From an uncultured Flavobacteriaceae bacterium (GTDB lineage: Bacteria; Bacteroidota; Bacteroidia; Flavobacteriales; Flavobacteriaceae): a stretch of DNA of 64,000 bases. The notes beneath the pieces were generated by a model. That model was not told the origin of the DNA. It was given only the letters and a program-made list of their open reading frames with translations, and did not search any database. Positions 8,598 to 16,728 of this stretch are shown in pieces. The stretch spans positions 62,001 through 126,000 of the forward strand of contig CANLWB010000005.1 of assembly GCA_947494695.1 (NCBI GenBank). The letters are read 5' to 3'. Each line of letters starts with the position of its first letter. Within the stretch, counting starts at the first letter, position 1. The position numbers and the translations under genes are program-made.

Positions 8598-9407
8598 ATG
8601 AAAGCTATATATAAAATAACATTACTATTAACATTTTCCATTTTAACATCATGTGGAGGAGTACCAGAAGAAAAAACTAAAAGTATAGGTGCCGAGAATA
8701 CGTTTTCTGTAGAAGAAGTATTAGAAATGGTGGCCAGAGAAAACGATGTAACCCGAACATTGTATACCAAAGCTATTGTAGGAAAGGGAAAGAAACAAGG
8801 CATGAAATTCGATGAAGACTGGAGGAAAGATGATGTAGAGGCAGGCCCACTTCCCGCCTTATTTCTTAGAGGAGTTGCAACGAGTATAAGAAAGAGTTCG
8901 GTGCCTTTGGGATTATATTTAGGTTCGGACTTTCCTGTGAATGCTGCAAATAAGTTTGAAGGAAAACAAGCCGAGCTATTCGAACATATTAAAAAAGACC
9001 AAAAAGCGCAATTTTTCTATGACGAAGACCAGAAACTTCATACGGCTATGTTTGCAGATTTAGCCAGCGCCGGAGCTTGTGTGACTTGCCATAATGATCA
9101 CCCTCAAACGACAAAGTCCGATTGGAAATTAGGAGACGTTATGGGGGCAACAACCTGGCAATACCCTAAGGACTCATTGTCTTATAAAGAAACTGTGGCT
9201 GTATTGAATTCCTATGCTAAGGGTACTGTGGATATTTACATGGAGTATTTAGATGAAATTAATGCCTTTGAAAAAAGTGAAAAACCCCAAATAGGTGATA
9301 AGTGGCCAGCTGAAGGAAACTATTTACCAACCGCCGAAGTTTTCCTCGACAGTGTCAAAAAACTATCATCCTATGAAACGATGAAGCGTCTTGTAGTTGT
9401 AAAGTAA
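8598..9407 (+). CDS. DUF3365 (Tll0287-like) c-type heme lipoprotein
   Basis: This 269-residue exported protein has a lipoprotein signal peptide (lipobox LTSC, Cys at about residue 19). It should be anchored in a membrane facing the periplasm. The body matches what I recall of DUF3365/Tll0287-like sensor folds: LPALFLRG, a Tyr/Phe-rich middle, and a single heme-binding CVTCHNDHP near residues 161-169. These domains bind one c-type heme and appear as sensor modules or as free periplasmic proteins. Here it is free, follows the globin by 23 bases, and likely shares its transcript. Its role in electron transfer or gas binding is unknown. Confidence 0.82.
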   Translation: MKAIYKITLLLTFSILTSCGGVPEEKTKSIGAENTFSVEEVLEMVARENDVTRTLYTKAIVGKGKKQGMKFDEDWRKDDVEAGPLPALFLRGVATSIRKSSVPLGLYLGSDFPVNAANKFEGKQAELFEHIKKDQKAQFFYDEDQKLHTAMFADLASAGACVTCHNDHPQTTKSDWKLGDVMGATTWQYPKDSLSYKETVAVLNSYAKGTVDIYMEYLDEINAFEKSEKPQIGDKWPAEGNYLPTAEVFLDSVKKLSSYETMKRLVVVK

Positions 9408-9715
9408 AGTGATTTAGTTTTTTGATTTAATAATTAAGGCAATATGCAACCTTGCTCAATATACAGATCTAGACGCTCCAAATCCTGAGCAGGTTGCAAA
9501 TTGCATATGTTTAATTGAACTTATTTTGAGTTTTTGAGTTTGACACAAAATGAAGTAAAATTTATCCAGATAATACACTTTTTAAAGGGCACTCACCTCC
9601 CGGATGGGCAGGTAGCATTGCTAAGCATAAAAAGAGAAACAAAATATGGATGGATTTTGACATGTCTTAGGAAATAGAAAGCGTCAAGATGAGTTCATTA
9701 ATAAAATGTTAGTGT
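9408..9715. other. Intergenic region with long inverted repeat
   Basis: No gene is seen. The region carries the bulged hairpin at 9445-9498 and a short G+C-richer patch at about 9586-9616 that stands out from the A+T-rich surroundings and that I could not explain. Confidence 0.45.
9445..9498. repeat. Long inverted repeat after the DUF3365 gene
   Basis: TGCAACCTTGCTCA (9445-9458) pairs with TGAGCAGGTTGCA (9486-9498) over 13 base pairs with one bulged T, around a 27-base loop. No clear T-run follows, so it is not a textbook terminator; it could be a transcript-processing or regulatory hairpin. Confidence 0.55.
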
Positions 9716-10189
9716 ATGAATAACAAATCCACCATATTGGGATTGGTTTTAATGATCGCTTACTTTTTACAATACATTTTGAAATTGGAGTGGAGCTGGC
9801 TGTTTGAACTTCAGGCACAAGAAATGTATAAACGATGGACAGGCCTGGGGCTTGCACTATTTATAATATTTCAATGGGTTTTAACCATGACACGCACCAT
9901 TAAAAGGTTTAGAAAGTACGCTATGTCGATGTTATCAATCCATAAATGGCTAGGAGCTATAAGTCCGCTCATTTTTTATATACACACAGCGTCTCTGGGG
10001 TATGGGTATTTGCTACTACTTACTTATATATTCTTTTCAAATACGCTTCTGGGGTATTTAAATCTAAATGTATTGAAAAACAATAGTGATTTACTATTTA
10101 AGAGTTGGATGATTGCTCATGTAGCGCTATCTGTAATAGTTCCCATTATGATGGTGTTTCATATAACTATGGTGTTTTATTATAAATAG
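9716..10189 (+). CDS. Bis-heme b membrane protein (ferric reductase / NOX-like core)
   Basis: This 157-residue integral membrane protein has four predicted helices (about 8-26, 42-58, 74-117 as a hairpin, and 132-155). Two helices each carry two histidines exactly 14 positions apart: H76 and H90, and H135 and H149. HX13H in two helices is the arrangement by which NADPH oxidases and ferric reductases stack two b-type hemes across a membrane. The protein has only this core. The FAD/NAD domain normally fused to it is supplied by the next gene, which starts a few bases later. It would take electrons from that reductase on the cytoplasmic side and deliver them outside, probably to the pentaheme cytochrome encoded two genes downstream. 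I know no described name for this short version. Confidence 0.75.
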   Translation: MNNKSTILGLVLMIAYFLQYILKLEWSWLFELQAQEMYKRWTGLGLALFIIFQWVLTMTRTIKRFRKYAMSMLSIHKWLGAISPLIFYIHTASLGYGYLLLLTYIFFSNTLLGYLNLNVLKNNSDLLFKSWMIAHVALSVIVPIMMVFHITMVFYYK

Positions 10190-10196
10190 ATTGCGT

Positions 10197-11225
10197 ATGA
10201 AATTACAGGTGAAAGATATCATTAAAGAAACAAACGATGCGATAAGTGTAAGTTTTAAGAACGGCAATTTTTTTAAAAAGCTGAAATATAAACCAGGACA
10301 ATTCCTAACAATTCACGTTCCAATAGATAAAAAGATACATAAAAGAGCCTATTCCTTTAGCAGTAACCCCTATACAGATAAGGATTTGAAAATTACTATT
10401 AAACGTGTAGAAGGGGGGCTGGTATCTAATTTTGTTCATAATAGCCTTGAAGTGGGAGATAAGCTTGAAGTAAACCCTCCTGCAGGCTCTTTTTGTATCG
10501 AACCTAAAAGTGGAGCCGAGAAACAGTATGTGTTATTTGCTGGGGGTAGTGGTATTACGCCCATGTTTTCTATTGTAAAATCGGTTTTAACGGAAGAAGT
10601 GAATTCAAAAGTATTACTGATTTATGCTAACCAAAATAAAGAGTCTATCATTTTTCACGATGAATTGAAAATGTTAGAAGCGGCTTATCCAGAAGTGCTT
10701 TCTGTAACACATATTATTTCCTCAAATAAGACAGATGATGGCAACTATCATTCCGGTTTGGCGACTAACGAACTTGTGGATAAGATCTTTTATAAAAACG
10801 ACTTGAGTTACGATGATCATGTTTATATGATTTGTGGACCTTTTGGTTATATGGAAAAAATAAAAGAGATCTTAAAAAGTAATGGTGTTCCTAGGGAAAA
10901 GATTAAGATTGAAGTTTTTAAAGCCCCTGCAGTAAAAGTCACAGGAAAAGACCTTATGAGTGACGTCACTTTAAAAATAGATGGAGAAACGCTTAAACTA
11001 AAAGTACCTGGGAACAAATCTATTTTAGAACAGGCCATGTCTGAGAATATTGCCATTCCATATTCCTGTAGAGCCGGAATGTGTGCCAATTGCAAAGCGA
11101 CCTGCATTTCTGGGAATGTAAAGATGACCGAAGGTCATTTATTGACTGATGCCGAAATGGAAAGCGGAAGCATTCTTACATGTATTAGTTATCCAACAAG
11201 TGAACAACTTGTAATTGAAGTATAA
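10197..11225 (+). CDS. NAD(P)H-FAD-[2Fe-2S] reductase (PaaE/Hcr-like)
   Basis: This 342-residue electron-transfer flavoprotein has domains in the order FAD, NAD(P)H, ferredoxin. RAYSFSS near residue 47 is the FAD-binding RxYS motif. GGSGITPM near residue 116 and CGPFGYMEKI near residue 212 are the nucleotide-binding segments. PYSCRAGMCANCKA near residue 288 with the later LTCISYP gives the CX4CX2C...C ligands of a plant-type 2Fe-2S cluster. ATG 10197 is preferred over an in-frame TTG at 10191. The gene is almost fused to the bis-heme b gene, so the two proteins probably form one transmembrane NAD(P)H oxidoreductase. It could also re-reduce the globin. Close relatives reduce hybrid-cluster protein or aromatic oxygenases; neither partner is in the window. 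Confidence 0.87.
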   Translation: MKLQVKDIIKETNDAISVSFKNGNFFKKLKYKPGQFLTIHVPIDKKIHKRAYSFSSNPYTDKDLKITIKRVEGGLVSNFVHNSLEVGDKLEVNPPAGSFCIEPKSGAEKQYVLFAGGSGITPMFSIVKSVLTEEVNSKVLLIYANQNKESIIFHDELKMLEAAYPEVLSVTHIISSNKTDDGNYHSGLATNELVDKIFYKNDLSYDDHVYMICGPFGYMEKIKEILKSNGVPREKIKIEVFKAPAVKVTGKDLMSDVTLKIDGETLKLKVPGNKSILEQAMSENIAIPYSCRAGMCANCKATCISGNVKMTEGHLLTDAEMESGSILTCISYPTSEQLVIEV

Positions 11226-11248
11226 TATTAAATAAGTTTAGATCATAT

Positions 11249-11959
11249 ATGTTCAAGGTAGGGCCATTACGCAAAAGACAAGTTTTAGGAGGTATCATAG
11301 GTAGTATTCTTGGAGGCGCCATGTTTTACATATTTACTTTAGATACTACCGAGGAATATGTCTCAATTGGCCCCATGAATACGGGGCATGAAAGTCTGTC
11401 CTGTTTTGCATGTCATGCAGATGCTAAGGGAAACCTCATGCAGCAGGTACAATCTAATGTATCCCATGCCTTTGGAGCTAGAGACATAGGAGTAGATTTT
11501 GGAACACAAGATGTTACGGTAAATAATTGTCTGGAATGTCATGACCGACCAAACGACAGACATCCAACGCACCGTTTCTCGGAACCAAGATTTAAAGAAG
11601 CCGTATCCCATATTGATGCAACTACTTGTATTACCTGTCATACAGAGCATGAAGAAGAGCGTGTATCGGTGGCTTCAATAGATTATTGTATGAACTGTCA
11701 CCAGGATTTGGACGTTGAAAACGATCCGTTGGATATCTCTCATAAAACCTTAATAGCAAAAGAAGCATGGTTTACCTGTATTCAATGCCATGATTTTCAT
11801 GGAAACCATAAATATGAGGTTCCAGAGAAACTTTCAGATACCATTCCTATGGAGTCCATTCAACGTTATTTTGATGGCGGAGAAGATCCCTATGGATCGG
11901 TTAAAAAATATATCGCGCTTTCTCAAGAAGATTGGTTAAAAGCGCTAGAAAATAAATAG
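11249..11959 (+). CDS. Membrane-anchored pentaheme cytochrome c
   Basis: This 236-residue protein has an N-terminal membrane anchor (about residues 12-30) after a basic start. The periplasmic domain carries five CXXCH sites: CFACH (52), CLECH (94), CITCH (127), CMNCH (147) and CIQCH (177). Several further histidines (H73, H105, H121, H165, H184) could be distal ligands. It is shorter than NrfB and differs in spacing from the NapC/NrfH quinol dehydrogenases. It follows the reductase by 23 bases and ends before a strong terminator at 12061-12090. The likely role is to carry electrons from the bis-heme b protein, or from quinol, to periplasmic acceptors such as NrfA. The partner is inferred. Confidence 0.85.
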   Translation: MFKVGPLRKRQVLGGIIGSILGGAMFYIFTLDTTEEYVSIGPMNTGHESLSCFACHADAKGNLMQQVQSNVSHAFGARDIGVDFGTQDVTVNNCLECHDRPNDRHPTHRFSEPRFKEAVSHIDATTCITCHTEHEEERVSVASIDYCMNCHQDLDVENDPLDISHKTLIAKEAWFTCIQCHDFHGNHKYEVPEKLSDTIPMESIQRYFDGGEDPYGSVKKYIALSQEDWLKALENK

Positions 11960-12060
11960 GAGATATGAACTAAAAAGAAGTGTGTTCCAAGTTTACGTTT
12001 TACTGTTTTTACAAATTTCAGTATAATTTTCTCTTATATTACTTAATTACTTAGATCATT

Positions 12061-12090
12061 AAAAGGCCTTTTTAAAGGCCTTTTTTTGTT
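12061..12090 (+). terminator. Intrinsic terminator after the cytochrome operon
   Basis: AAAAGGCC (12061-12068) and GGCCTTTT (12077-12084) form a perfect stem with an 8-base loop followed by a T-run. It closes the transcript ending with the pentaheme cytochrome gene. Confidence 0.85.
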
Positions 12091-12192
12091 TTTAAAATGC
12101 TTGTTTTTAGTGCATTGCATTGCTTTTATGGCTTTTTGCAGGTTTGTATCTGTGAAAAAAGATGGTTGGACATGGGGATTTACATAATGGAT

Positions 12193-12239
12193 GAGTATTG
12201 ATACTTATATATTTGCTTCAAAATTAAGTATAAATACTT
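12193..12239 (+). promoter_or_regulatory. Nitrate-type transporter promoter flanked by two operator-like palindromes
   Basis: GAGTATTGATACTT (12193-12206) has two mismatches and AAGTATAAATACTT (12226-12239) has one mismatch to the 14-bp palindrome AAGTATTAATACTT. They flank the -7 element TATATTTG (12208-12215), and their centres are 33 bases apart, close to three helical turns. I see no good -33 TTG at the expected distance, which would fit a promoter needing an activator. The ATG is 22 bases after the second site. Confidence 0.65.
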
Positions 12240-12261
12240 AGAATAATTTAAATCAAAACAT

Positions 12262-13662
12262 ATGAAATCTCTAATCAAAAAGTCAACATGGATTTTACCG
12301 CTAGCCGTATTGTTGTTCTCTTGTGGTAACAAGGAGAAGAAACAAACCGAAACGTTAGCCGAAAATACACCCGTAGAAACATCTAAAACAAAAACATTAG
12401 ATATTGAAAAACCACAGTTAACCTTTGGTTTTATAAAATTAACAGATATGGCACCTTTAGCCATTGCCAAAGAAAAAGGATTCTTTGAGGATGAAGGTTT
12501 ATTTGTTTCGGTAGAAGCACAATCAAACTGGAAAAATGTGTTAGACCGTGTTATAGATGGTCAGTTAGACGGCTCTCACATGTTAGCCGGGCAGCCAATT
12601 GCTGCAGGTGCCGGATTTGGAAGACAGGCAGAGTTGGTAACACCATTCTCGATGGATTTAAATGGTAATGGTATTACTGTTTCTAACGATGTTTGGTCTA
12701 AAATGAAACCAAATGTACCAAAAGGAGAAGATGGAAAGCCCGTTCACCCTATAAAAGCAGACGCTTTAAAACCTGTAATTGAAAGCTATAAAAATTCGGG
12801 AAAAGCTTTTAAAATGGGAATGGTTTTTCCAGTTTCAACACATAACTATGAAATTAGATATTGGTTGGCAGCCGCAGGAATTCACCCAGGTATGTATACC
12901 GCAGAAAATGTACAGGGACAAATTGATGCAGAAGTTTTATTATCTGTAACGCCACCACCTCAAATGCCAGCGACGCTAGAATCTGGAACTATTTACGGAT
13001 ACTGTGTAGGAGAACCATGGAATCAACAAGCCGTATTTAAGGGGATTGGAGTGCCTGTTACAACAAACTATGACATTTGGAAAAACAACCCGGAAAAGGT
13101 ATTTGTAATGACCAAAAAGTTTGTTGAAAAATATCCAAATACAGCCGTTGCTGTTACAAAAGCTTTAATAAGAGCAGGAAAGTGGTTAGATGAACCAGGG
13201 AACAGAGCAGAAGCTGTAAAAATATTATCGATGTCTCAGTACGTTGGAGCAGATGAAGCTGTATTAGCAAATTCTATGACTGGAACCTTCGAATTTGAAA
13301 AAGGAGACAAACGTGAGATGCCCGATTTTAATGTGTTTTACAAGTATAATGCAACGTATCCTTTCTACTCAGATGGTATTTGGTTTTTAACTCAAATGAG
13401 ACGTTGGGGGCAAATTCCAGAAGCAAAACCAGCAGATTGGTATTCAGAAACCATCAAAAATATCTACAGACCAGATATCTGGACCAAAGCAGCTAAGCTT
13501 TTAGTGGAAGAAGGCAATATCCCAGCAAGTGATATTCCTGAAACAGATGGATACAAGCCAGCTACAACCGATTTTATAGATGGCAATGCTTACGATGCTA
13601 AAGATCCAATTTCATACATCAATAGTTTTAAAATAGGAAACAAGGACGAAGCAGTACAGTAA
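12262..13662 (+). CDS. nrtA: Nitrate-type ABC transporter substrate-binding lipoprotein (NrtA/CmpA family)
   Basis: This 466-residue binding protein has a lipoprotein signal (LLFSCGN, Cys at about residue 21), so it is tethered at the outer face of the inner membrane. The body has the NrtA/CmpA/SsuA-like pattern: [17 protein letters not shown] (residues about 57-73), a binding-lobe stretch with [28 protein letters not shown], and [12 protein letters not shown] near residue 247. Family members bind nitrate, nitrite, bicarbonate or sulfonates. Co-location with nrfA and a porin supports nitrate or nitrite, but I cannot read the ligand from sequence. It heads an operon of transporter genes with its own promoter. 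Confidence 0.85.
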   Translation: MKSLIKKSTWILPLAVLLFSCGNKEKKQTETLAENTPVETSKTKTLDIEKPQLTFGFIKLTDMAPLAIAKEKGFFEDEGLFVSVEAQSNWKNVLDRVIDGQLDGSHMLAGQPIAAGAGFGRQAELVTPFSMDLNGNGITVSNDVWSKMKPNVPKGEDGKPVHPIKADALKPVIESYKNSGKAFKMGMVFPVSTHNYEIRYWLAAAGIHPGMYTAENVQGQIDAEVLLSVTPPPQMPATLESGTIYGYCVGEPWNQQAVFKGIGVPVTTNYDIWKNNPEKVFVMTKKFVEKYPNTAVAVTKALIRAGKWLDEPGNRAEAVKILSMSQYVGADEAVLANSMTGTFEFEKGDKREMPDFNVFYKYNATYPFYSDGIWFLTQMRRWGQIPEAKPADWYSETIKNIYRPDIWTKAAKLLVEEGNIPASDIPETDGYKPATTDFIDGNAYDAKDPISYINSFKIGNKDEAVQ

Positions 13663-13697
13663 TTATAGGGAGTTAAGTAAGTAAATATATAAGAGTC

Positions 13698-14804
13698 ATG
13701 AAGCAAAGTATAACATTAGGAAAAGTAACCAAGTTTATGGGGTTAGGATTTTTAAGCACATTTAAAGATCTATTTACCGGAAAACTAGAAAAGGAAGATT
13801 TTAAAAATTTCCTTCGTAAAGTAGTCGTACCGATGGCTTCCATTCTATTATTTATCGGATTATGGTTCCTAGGAGCGCGATCGTTGTATAATGTAGAAGC
13901 AGAGTATAAAATTCAAAAAGCATTAACAGATCAAGGACCAGAAGCAGCAGAAGCTTTGCGTGCTTGTATAGCCTCAGGAGATACAAGTTGTCAACCAAAT
14001 ACCTTACCATCTCCAAGTCAGGTTTGGGATTCATATATGTCGCTACTGAAAGACCACCAAATTATTAGTGCAGACAAGGCAGCTTTTGCAGAGAAGACAG
14101 CTGCCTTAAATGAAAAGCGTATAGCAAATGGTGAAAATCCCATAACGTATACGGGAAGACCTTCATTCGTAGATCAGATTTTTAGAAGTTTACAAACCGT
14201 ATTTGCTGGGTTTTTACTAGCACTGTTAATAGCTGTACCTTTAGGAATCTTTATAGGCTTAAGTCCAACCTTGAAGAGTTCGTTTAACTGGTTCATTCAG
14301 ATTTTTAAACCTGTATCACCCGTGGTTTGGTATCTATTGGTTTTTATGATTGTAAAAACACTTTTAATAGATTCTAACGAAGATAGTTCTTTTACGATTT
14401 CATTTATAAGTGTTGGTTTATGTTCTATGTGGGCCACACTGGTTAATACGGCAATGGGAGTGTCTTCTGTAGATAAGGATTACATTAATGTAGCCAAAGT
14501 GTTGAAGTTAGGACCATTTCAAAAGGTATTCAAAGTCGTATTACCATCATCCTTACCTTTAATCTTCACAGGTTTAAAAATTACATTATCTGTAGCATGG
14601 ATGGTACTAATTGCCATTGAATTGTTAGCCCAAAGCCCAGGATTAGGTTTATTTGTTTGGGAAGAATTTCAAAATGGAGCAAATGATTCCAATGCGAAAA
14701 TTATTGTAGCTATGTTTGTCATCGGAGTTATAGGGTTCCTATTAGACCGATTGATGCTAACGATACAAAATGCAGTATCTTTTGATAAAACTGACGCTAT
14801 ATAA
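13698..14804 (+). CDS. nrtB: Nitrate-type ABC transporter permease (NrtB family)
   Basis: This 368-residue inner-membrane permease has one helix near residues 47-64, a loop of about 90 residues, then a core of about five helices (160-350). The cytoplasmic EAA-type loop that contacts the ATPase is INVAKVLKLGPFQKVFKVVL (residues about 264-283). It resembles NrtB/SsuC permeases, with an extra loop between the first two helices. It starts 35 bases after the binding-protein gene and is followed by two ATPase genes, so the complex probably has one permease dimer with two different ATPases, as in cyanobacterial NrtABCD. Confidence 0.87.
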   Translation: MKQSITLGKVTKFMGLGFLSTFKDLFTGKLEKEDFKNFLRKVVVPMASILLFIGLWFLGARSLYNVEAEYKIQKALTDQGPEAAEALRACIASGDTSCQPNTLPSPSQVWDSYMSLLKDHQIISADKAAFAEKTAALNEKRIANGENPITYTGRPSFVDQIFRSLQTVFAGFLLALLIAVPLGIFIGLSPTLKSSFNWFIQIFKPVSPVVWYLLVFMIVKTLLIDSNEDSSFTISFISVGLCSMWATLVNTAMGVSSVDKDYINVAKVLKLGPFQKVFKVVLPSSLPLIFTGLKITLSVAWMVLIAIELLAQSPGLGLFVWEEFQNGANDSNAKIIVAMFVIGVIGFLLDRLMLTIQNAVSFDKTDAI

Positions 14805-14880
14805 CAGGTTAAAGGGCTGAATTGTTTTCGGAATTAAATGAAGAAACAATTCAACGCATAAACGCATAAACAATAATAAA

Positions 14881-15729
14881 ATGGCATACTTAGAATTAAA
14901 TAACGTTTATAAAACTTACGGACAGGGTGATTATGCTACTGAGGTACTTTCAAACATTAATCTGTCTATAGAGGAAGGTGAGTTTGTGGCCATAGTTGGG
15001 TTTACCGGAAGTGGAAAAACGACCTTAGTGAACCTTATAAATGGATTACTTGAACCAACATCTGGAGATGTTTTATTTAAAGGAAAACCCGTTATGGGAA
15101 CCAGTCATGAGCGTGGTGTGATTTTCCAAAACTATTCCCTATTGCCATGGTTAACTGTAGAGCAGAACGTATTTATGGCGGTTAAAGAGGCCTTTCCTAA
15201 AAAAAGTAAATCTGAGTTAAATGATATCGTTGCAGAATATGTTGAAATGGTGAGTTTAACACCAGCCATTAACAAACGTCCAAAGGAACTTTCTGGAGGA
15301 ATGCGTCAGCGCGTATCAGTTGCCAGAGCGTTAGCTATGAAACCGGAAATGATTATTATGGACGAACCTCTGGGCGCTTTAGATGCTTTAACCAGAGGTA
15401 ATCTTCAGGATGAGATTTTAAACATATGGGGAAAAGATAAACGTACAGCATTGCTCATTACTAATGATGTGGATGAGGGGATTTATATGGCCGATAGAAT
15501 TATTCCTTTACGTCCAGGACCTAATGCAACCTTAGGGCCGGAATTTAAAATAGATATCGAGCGTCCTCGCGATAAAACCGAAATGAACGATAATTTAAAT
15601 TTTAAGGAAACCAGAAATGCCATTATTGAGTATTTAATGGACATAGGAAATGAAAGGAAATCTCAGGCAATGGAAGAATTTGTACTTCCCGATTTAACAC
15701 CTAAAGATTTTGTTAATCAATTTAAATAA
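14881..15729 (+). CDS. nrtC: ABC transporter ATPase (NrtC-like, without C-terminal binding domain)
   Basis: This 282-residue ATPase has Walker [10 protein letters not shown] (residues about 40-48), a Q-loop in [11 protein letters not shown], signature LSGGMRQR (about 138-145) and Walker B MIIMDEP (about 157-163). Its switch position reads TNDVDEG where most ABC ATPases, including the partner encoded next, have THDVDEA. The catalytic His is therefore Asn here, which suggests this subunit is the weaker half of a heterodimeric ATPase. Cyanobacterial NrtC carries an extra C-terminal nitrate-sensing domain; that domain is absent here. Confidence 0.85.
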   Translation: MAYLELNNVYKTYGQGDYATEVLSNINLSIEEGEFVAIVGFTGSGKTTLVNLINGLLEPTSGDVLFKGKPVMGTSHERGVIFQNYSLLPWLTVEQNVFMAVKEAFPKKSKSELNDIVAEYVEMVSLTPAINKRPKELSGGMRQRVSVARALAMKPEMIIMDEPLGALDALTRGNLQDEILNIWGKDKRTALLITNDVDEGIYMADRIIPLRPGPNATLGPEFKIDIERPRDKTEMNDNLNFKETRNAIIEYLMDIGNERKSQAMEEFVLPDLTPKDFVNQFK

Positions 15730-15738
15730 GCAAGTCAC

Positions 15739-16569
15739 ATGAATACCGTATTAGAAAAAAATAGAGTAAATGGTTATGCAGATAATGGGGTGTTCCCTTC
15801 ATCTCAGGTCATGCTGGATTTAAAAAAGCTTAAAAAGGTATACCCAACGCCAAAAGGTGATTATGTTGTACTTGAAGATTTAAATCTACAAATAAAAAAA
15901 GAAGAGTTTGTCACGATTATAGGACATTCAGGTTGTGGAAAAACGACTATGCTTTCTATGATTGCCGGACTTAATGAAATCTCAGGAGGACATATTTCTG
16001 TCCTGGGGAAACATATAAAAGGTCCGGGGCCAGATCGAGGGGTTATATTTCAGGCGCCTAGTTTAATGCCTTGGATGACATCCCTTCAAAATGTATTATT
16101 GGGTGTGAATCAAGTATTCCCACATGCCAGCAAATCGCAAAGAAAGGATATTGCCAAGTACTATCTTCAAAAAGTTGGATTAGAAGATGCGTTTCATAAA
16201 AAAGCTTCCGACTTATCTCAAGGGATGCAGCAACGTGTTGGAATAGCCAGAGCTTTTGCCATAAAACCAAAAGTTTTATTACTAGATGAACCTTTTGGAA
16301 TGTTAGATTCTTTAACCAGAGGGGAGCTTCAGGATATTCTTATAGAAATTTGGAACAAGGAAAAAATTACAGCTGTTATGATTACTCATGATGTGGATGA
16401 AGCTATTTTTCTTGCAGATAGAGTGGTTATGATGACTAGTGGTCCAAGAGCCAAAATAGGAGACATTCTTGAAATCGATTTTGAAAGACCCAGAACCCGT
16501 AAAGCCATTTTAGAACACAACGATTATTATAAATACAGAAAGCATCTCATAGATTTTTTAGAGCATTAA
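15739..16569 (+). CDS. nrtD: ABC transporter ATPase (NrtD-like)
   Basis: This 276-residue ATPase has Walker A GHSGCGKTT (about residues 61-69), signature LSQGMQQR, Walker B VLLLDEP, and a complete switch THDVDEA. It follows the preceding ATPase gene by nine bases and ends the four-gene transporter operon. With its intact catalytic His it is probably the main ATP-hydrolysing half of the pair. An N-terminal extension of about 25 residues precedes the ATPase core. Confidence 0.87.
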   Translation: MNTVLEKNRVNGYADNGVFPSSQVMLDLKKLKKVYPTPKGDYVVLEDLNLQIKKEEFVTIIGHSGCGKTTMLSMIAGLNEISGGHISVLGKHIKGPGPDRGVIFQAPSLMPWMTSLQNVLLGVNQVFPHASKSQRKDIAKYYLQKVGLEDAFHKKASDLSQGMQQRVGIARAFAIKPKVLLLDEPFGMLDSLTRGELQDILIEIWNKEKITAVMITHDVDEAIFLADRVVMMTSGPRAKIGDILEIDFERPRTRKAILEHNDYYKYRKHLIDFLEH

Positions 16570-16650
16570 AAATGAAAAAAGCAGCCTTTTTTTCCAGCGC
16601 GAATTAGTCAAAACATGAGATTTATCATAAAGTAAAAAACCTACGACTTA

Positions 16651-16658
16651 TATATTTG
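16651..16658 (+). promoter_or_regulatory. -7 promoter element of the porin gene
   Basis: TATATTTG fits TAnnTTTG and lies 70 bases before the porin start. The bases before it (CTACGACTTA) resemble only half of the 14-bp palindrome found at other promoters in the island, so shared control is possible but weak. A small hairpin (CGCTT/AAGCG) follows in the leader at about 16664-16679. Confidence 0.5.
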
Positions 16659-16728
16659 TGATACGCTTTTGTAGAAGCGCATCAAAGCTAAATTCAATCA
16701 AATTAAAGCAAACATAAAAAACAAAAAA

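Larger units (their letters stand above)
11960..12261. other. Intergenic region before the nitrate-type transporter operon
   Basis: It contains the terminator at 12061-12090 and the double operator-like region at 12193-12239. No open frame of interest is present. Confidence 0.7.
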
